DNA from: Desulfuromonadales bacterium
GTDB lineage: Bacteria > Desulfobacterota > Desulfuromonadia > Geobacterales > Pseudopelobacteraceae
Reading direction: 5' to 3'
Length of the DNA: 64,000 nt
Assembly: GCA_013377095.1 (NCBI GenBank)
Contig: JACAAY010000005.1
Location: 21,301 to 85,300 of the forward strand
Position numbers and translations under genes: made by a program
In this document: one piece after another, positions 61,336 through 64,000 of the stretch
How the letters are laid out: every line of letters starts with the position of its first letter
Position numbering within the stretch: the first letter of the stretch is position 1
The notes under the pieces: model-generated
Told to the model about the DNA's origin: nothing
The model's input: only the letters and a program-made list of their open reading frames with translations
Databases searched by the model: none

Positions 61336-63882
61336 ATGGCAAAAACCGCCGCAAAAACCGAGTCACCTTTCTGGAAGCTCCCCATTGCAGAATTTCTGGA
61401 ACAGTTGGGGGCAAGCCCTGATGGATTGACCAGCGCAGAGGCGGCCCTCCGCCTAGCCCGATACGGTCCCAATCTTATTCATGGGGAGCGCAAAAAAGCG
61501 CTGATCCTGCAGTTTCTCACCAAGTTCAAGAATCCCCTGGTCATCATCCTCCTGGTAGCCAGCGCCCTCTCCGCCTTCACCGGCGACACCACCAGCTTCT
61601 TCATCATCGGAACCATTGTCCTGATCAGTGTGACCCTCGATTTCGTCCAGGAATATCGGGCCGGTCAGGCTGCGGATCGTCTGCGGCAATCGGTGGCGGT
61701 GCGGGGAAATGTAGTGCGGCAAGGACAAACACAAGAAATCCCTCTTTCGGAACTGGTGCCGGGGGATGTGTCGCTACTTGCCTCCGGAGACATGGTACCG
61801 GGTGATGGCCGACTCTTGGAGGCAAAGGACCTGTTCGTCAACCAGGCCCTGCTGACCGGGGAAGCTTTTCCGGTGGAAAAAACAGCGGGGGAATTACCTG
61901 AAGAGAGTGACATTCTCGCCGCGGGCAACACGGTGCTGATGGGGACATCGGTCATCAGCGGCTCGGCCAGAGTATTGATCTGCCGCACTGGGCAGAATAC
62001 GGAACTGGGTAAGATCGCCGACAGCCTGCTTGCCAAGGCCCCAGCCACCGACTTTGAGCAGGGGACCCGTCGTTTCGGGCTGCTGATTATGCGCATGACG
62101 ATACTGATGGTTCTGTTCGTCCTGCTGGTCAACGCCTATTTTCACCGTCCATGGCTGGAATCCTTCCTGTTTGCCGTGGCCCTGGCGGTCGGCCTGACCC
62201 CCGAACTCCTGCCCATGGTGGTCTCCGTGACCCTGTCGCGGGGCGCAATGCGCATGGCGGCCAGCAAAGTGATCGTGAAGCGGCTGGCCTCGATCCAGAA
62301 CCTGGGGAGCATGGATGTTTTCTGCACCGACAAAACCGGCACCCTGACCGAGGCCCGCATCCATCTGGAACGGCACTTGAATCCCCTGGGCAAGGAGAGT
62401 CAGCGGGTCCTTGAGCTGGCCTATTACAACAGTTTTTTTGAAACCGGTTTAAAGAGCACCATGGATGACGCCATCCTGGAGCACACGGAGATCGATGCAA
62501 GCGTCTGGAAGAAGATCGATGAAGTACAGTTCGACTTCGAGCGTCGCCGAATTTCGGTACTGCTTGACAACGGCGCCACTCGGCTGCTTGTCGTCAAAGG
62601 GGCTCCCGAAGATATCCTGCGTCTGTCAATCAGCTACGAGGCTGATGGGCAAGCCGTGCTGTCTCCCATGGATGAGGCGGCGCGCGCGAGCATCAATGCG
62701 CAGTTTGAGGCACTCGGCAACGAGGGTTTCCGGGTGCTGGGCATCGCCTCTCGTCAGGTGGGGATGGACCATCCCCATGCCGTGGTGGGTGATGAAGCGG
62801 AACTGGTCTTTGCGGGCTTTGCCGCTTTCCTCGATCCGCCCAAGCAGAGTGCCAGGGCGGCCCTGGCAGGGCTTGCCGCCGACCGGGTCGCGGTCAAGAT
62901 CATCACCGGCGACAACGAACTGGTGACCAAGCATATCTTCGGCCAGCTCGGCCTTCCCGTTAGCGGGGTGCTGACTGGAGCGGAGATCCAGCAGCTGGAT
63001 GATTCGGCGCTGGCGGCGCGGGCGGAACAGGTCAATCTCTTCTGCCGCGTCACACCTTCACAGAAAAACCGGATCATCCTGGCCCTGAAACGGCGCGGCC
63101 ATGTGGTGGGCTATCTAGGCGACGGCATCAATGACGCTCCGTCGATCCATTCGGCCGATGTGGGCATTTCGGTGGACAGCGCCGTTGACGTGGCCAAAGC
63201 TGCGGCGGACATGATCCTGATGGAGCAGGACCTGGGGGTTCTGCACGCCGGGGTTCTGGAGGGACGGCGCACCTTCGGCAACATCATGAAATACATCATG
63301 ATGGGCACCAGCTCCAATTTCGGCAACATGTTCAGCATGGCCGGAGCCTCGCTCTTTCTCCCTTTCCTCCCCATGCTGCCGGTGCAAATCCTGCTCAACA
63401 ACCTGCTTTATGACATCTCCGAACTGCCCATACCGCTGGACCGGGTAGATGACGATTACCTGAGCCATCCCCGGCACTGGGACATGAAATTCATACGCAA
63501 CTTCATGCTGGTTATCGGTCCGGTCAGCTCGATCTTTGACTTCCTCACCTTCTACATCATGCTGGCTGTTTTCCACGCCGGTGAAGCGCTGTTCCATACC
63601 GGCTGGTTCATCGAATCCATGGCAACCCAGGTGCTGGTGATCTTCATCATCCGCACCCGCAAGAACCCCTTCAAAAGCCGCCCCAACCCCTGGCTGATCG
63701 CCTGTTCGCTGTCGGTGGTAGGGGTGGCGGCAGCGCTGCCGTTCACACCCATTGGCAAAAAGCTCGGTTTTGTGGCGCCGCCGGCATTCTTTTTCCTGGT
63801 CCTGACGGTTATGCTGCTGGCCTACCTGCTGGCGGTTGAAGGGATAAAGAGGTGGTTCTTCCGCCGCTTTGCAGCGGAGTGA
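61336..63882 (+). CDS. Magnesium-translocating P-type ATPase (MgtA-like)
   Basis: The 848-residue P3B-type ATPase has the phosphorylation motif DKTGTLT at residues 332-338. KGAPEDILR and DPPKQSAR-type sequences lie in the nucleotide domain, GDGINDAPSIHSADVGISVD in the P domain, and LLTGEAFPV in the actuator region. Ten helices are expected. MgtA/MgtB import magnesium into the cytoplasm when external Mg is low. ATG 61336 has GGAGG nine bases upstream; the frame extends to 61261 without support. The preceding 193 bases hold no M-box or PhoP-like site I could recognise. Confidence 0.93.
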   Translation: MAKTAAKTESPFWKLPIAEFLEQLGASPDGLTSAEAALRLARYGPNLIHGERKKALILQFLTKFKNPLVIILLVASALSAFTGDTTSFFIIGTIVLISVTLDFVQEYRAGQAADRLRQSVAVRGNVVRQGQTQEIPLSELVPGDVSLLASGDMVPGDGRLLEAKDLFVNQALLTGEAFPVEKTAGELPEESDILAAGNTVLMGTSVISGSARVLICRTGQNTELGKIADSLLAKAPATDFEQGTRRFGLLIMRMTILMVLFVLLVNAYFHRPWLESFLFAVALAVGLTPELLPMVVSVTLSRGAMRMAASKVIVKRLASIQNLGSMDVFCTDKTGTLTEARIHLERHLNPLGKESQRVLELAYYNSFFETGLKSTMDDAILEHTEIDASVWKKIDEVQFDFERRRISVLLDNGATRLLVVKGAPEDILRLSISYEADGQAVLSPMDEAARASINAQFEALGNEGFRVLGIASRQVGMDHPHAVVGDEAELVFAGFAAFLDPPKQSARAALAGLAADRVAVKIITGDNELVTKHIFGQLGLPVSGVLTGAEIQQLDDSALAARAEQVNLFCRVTPSQKNRIILALKRRGHVVGYLGDGINDAPSIHSADVGISVDSAVDVAKAAADMILMEQDLGVLHAGVLEGRRTFGNIMKYIMMGTSSNFGNMFSMAGASLFLPFLPMLPVQILLNNLLYDISELPIPLDRVDDDYLSHPRHWDMKFIRNFMLVIGPVSSIFDFLTFYIMLAVFHAGEALFHTGWFIESMATQVLVIFIIRTRKNPFKSRPNPWLIACSLSVVGVAAALPFTPIGKKLGFVAPPAFFFLVLTVMLLAYLLAVEGIKRWFFRRFAAE

Positions 63883-64000
63883 GGCGTTGCGGTCGAGACC
63901 TGCGGTAACTGCAGATTCGCCGCCCGATCATCGATGGCCTGGACCGCTTCCCCTGCCCTGACCGCAAGAGCCTGCCCATTGATTACATCGAGTTCCATGG
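63883..64000. other. End of window, no supported gene
   Basis: The last 118 bases after the ATPase carry open frames in both directions. A minus-strand frame begins with ATG at 63998 (MELDVINGQALAV) and runs into the ATPase 3' end. A plus-strand frame reads RRPIIDGLDRFPCPDRKSLP. Neither can be judged without more sequence to the right, and both may be chance. Confidence 0.3.

Noticed and set aside
61173..61421. 82-codon plus-strand frame before and into the ATPase gene
   Set aside because: It overlaps the true start of the ATPase in another frame and lacks a ribosome site.
63883..64000. Partial gene at the right edge
   Set aside because: Open frames in both directions are too short to decide; no family motif was recognised.

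Overview
The window looks like chromosomal DNA of a Geobacter/Pelobacter-type bacterium (Desulfuromonadales). The reasoning is by recognition, not database search: the folP-cdaA-ybbR-glmM-pdxJ-acpS-nnr-CBS-tsaE-lysC gene order, an N-terminally extended FolP, the archaeal-type leuC/leuD pair, a 1004-residue PutA without a DNA-binding domain, and large exported proteins with a GGY-type C-terminal module all fit that group. No rRNA, tRNA, CRISPR array, integrase or transposase was found.

Layout. 1-8.6 kb: a dense core operon for folate, c-di-AMP, amino-sugar, PLP and ACP metabolism, metabolite repair, tRNA t6A modification and aspartate kinase. 8.6-12.5 kb: a structured leader and a large secreted beta-propeller protein, then a small exported basic repeat protein. 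12.6-18.1 kb: mobA, tadA, a glycosyltransferase, a LysR regulator and leuC-leuD, with an intergenic inverted repeat between the two leu genes. 18.2-23.4 kb: a degraded zone (5'-truncated NfeD, intact slipin, frameshifted YbhB-type fragment), a Sel1 lipoprotein and a secreted M6-type metalloprotease. 23.7-29.6 kb: small-molecule enzymes (alpha/beta hydrolase, YdhR-like protein, 2-hydroxyacid dehydrogenase, nitroreductase, C-S lyase/aminotransferase, GapN-like aldehyde dehydrogenase). 29.6-58.2 kb: an amino-acid transport and catabolism region with three polar amino-acid ABC systems, a split branched-chain (Liv) system, a TrpXYZ-like ABC system, a porin, PutA, four EamA-type exporters, AzlC-AzlD and a MocR-type regulator. 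58.3-64 kb: an old-yellow-enzyme reductase, a PEP-CTERM surface protein behind a canonical sigma-54 promoter, a MarC-family membrane protein and an MgtA-type P-type ATPase.

How the genes work together. The middle 28 kb suggests an organism that both imports amino acids and exports surplus, with PutA oxidising proline and PatB-type lyase, LysC and LeuCD linking to sulfur, aspartate-family and leucine metabolism. The flanks carry extracellular proteins. Two of these, 11 kb apart, share a C-terminal module.

I found no clearly undescribed multi-gene system. The strongest unusual items are: an ABC permease with a periplasmic TPR-like N-terminus; the sigma-54/PEP-CTERM gene with a possible Cys-Gln thioester signature; the inverted repeat inside the leu operon; the frameshifted YbhB-type remnant; and the nested inverted repeats in the propeller-gene leader.
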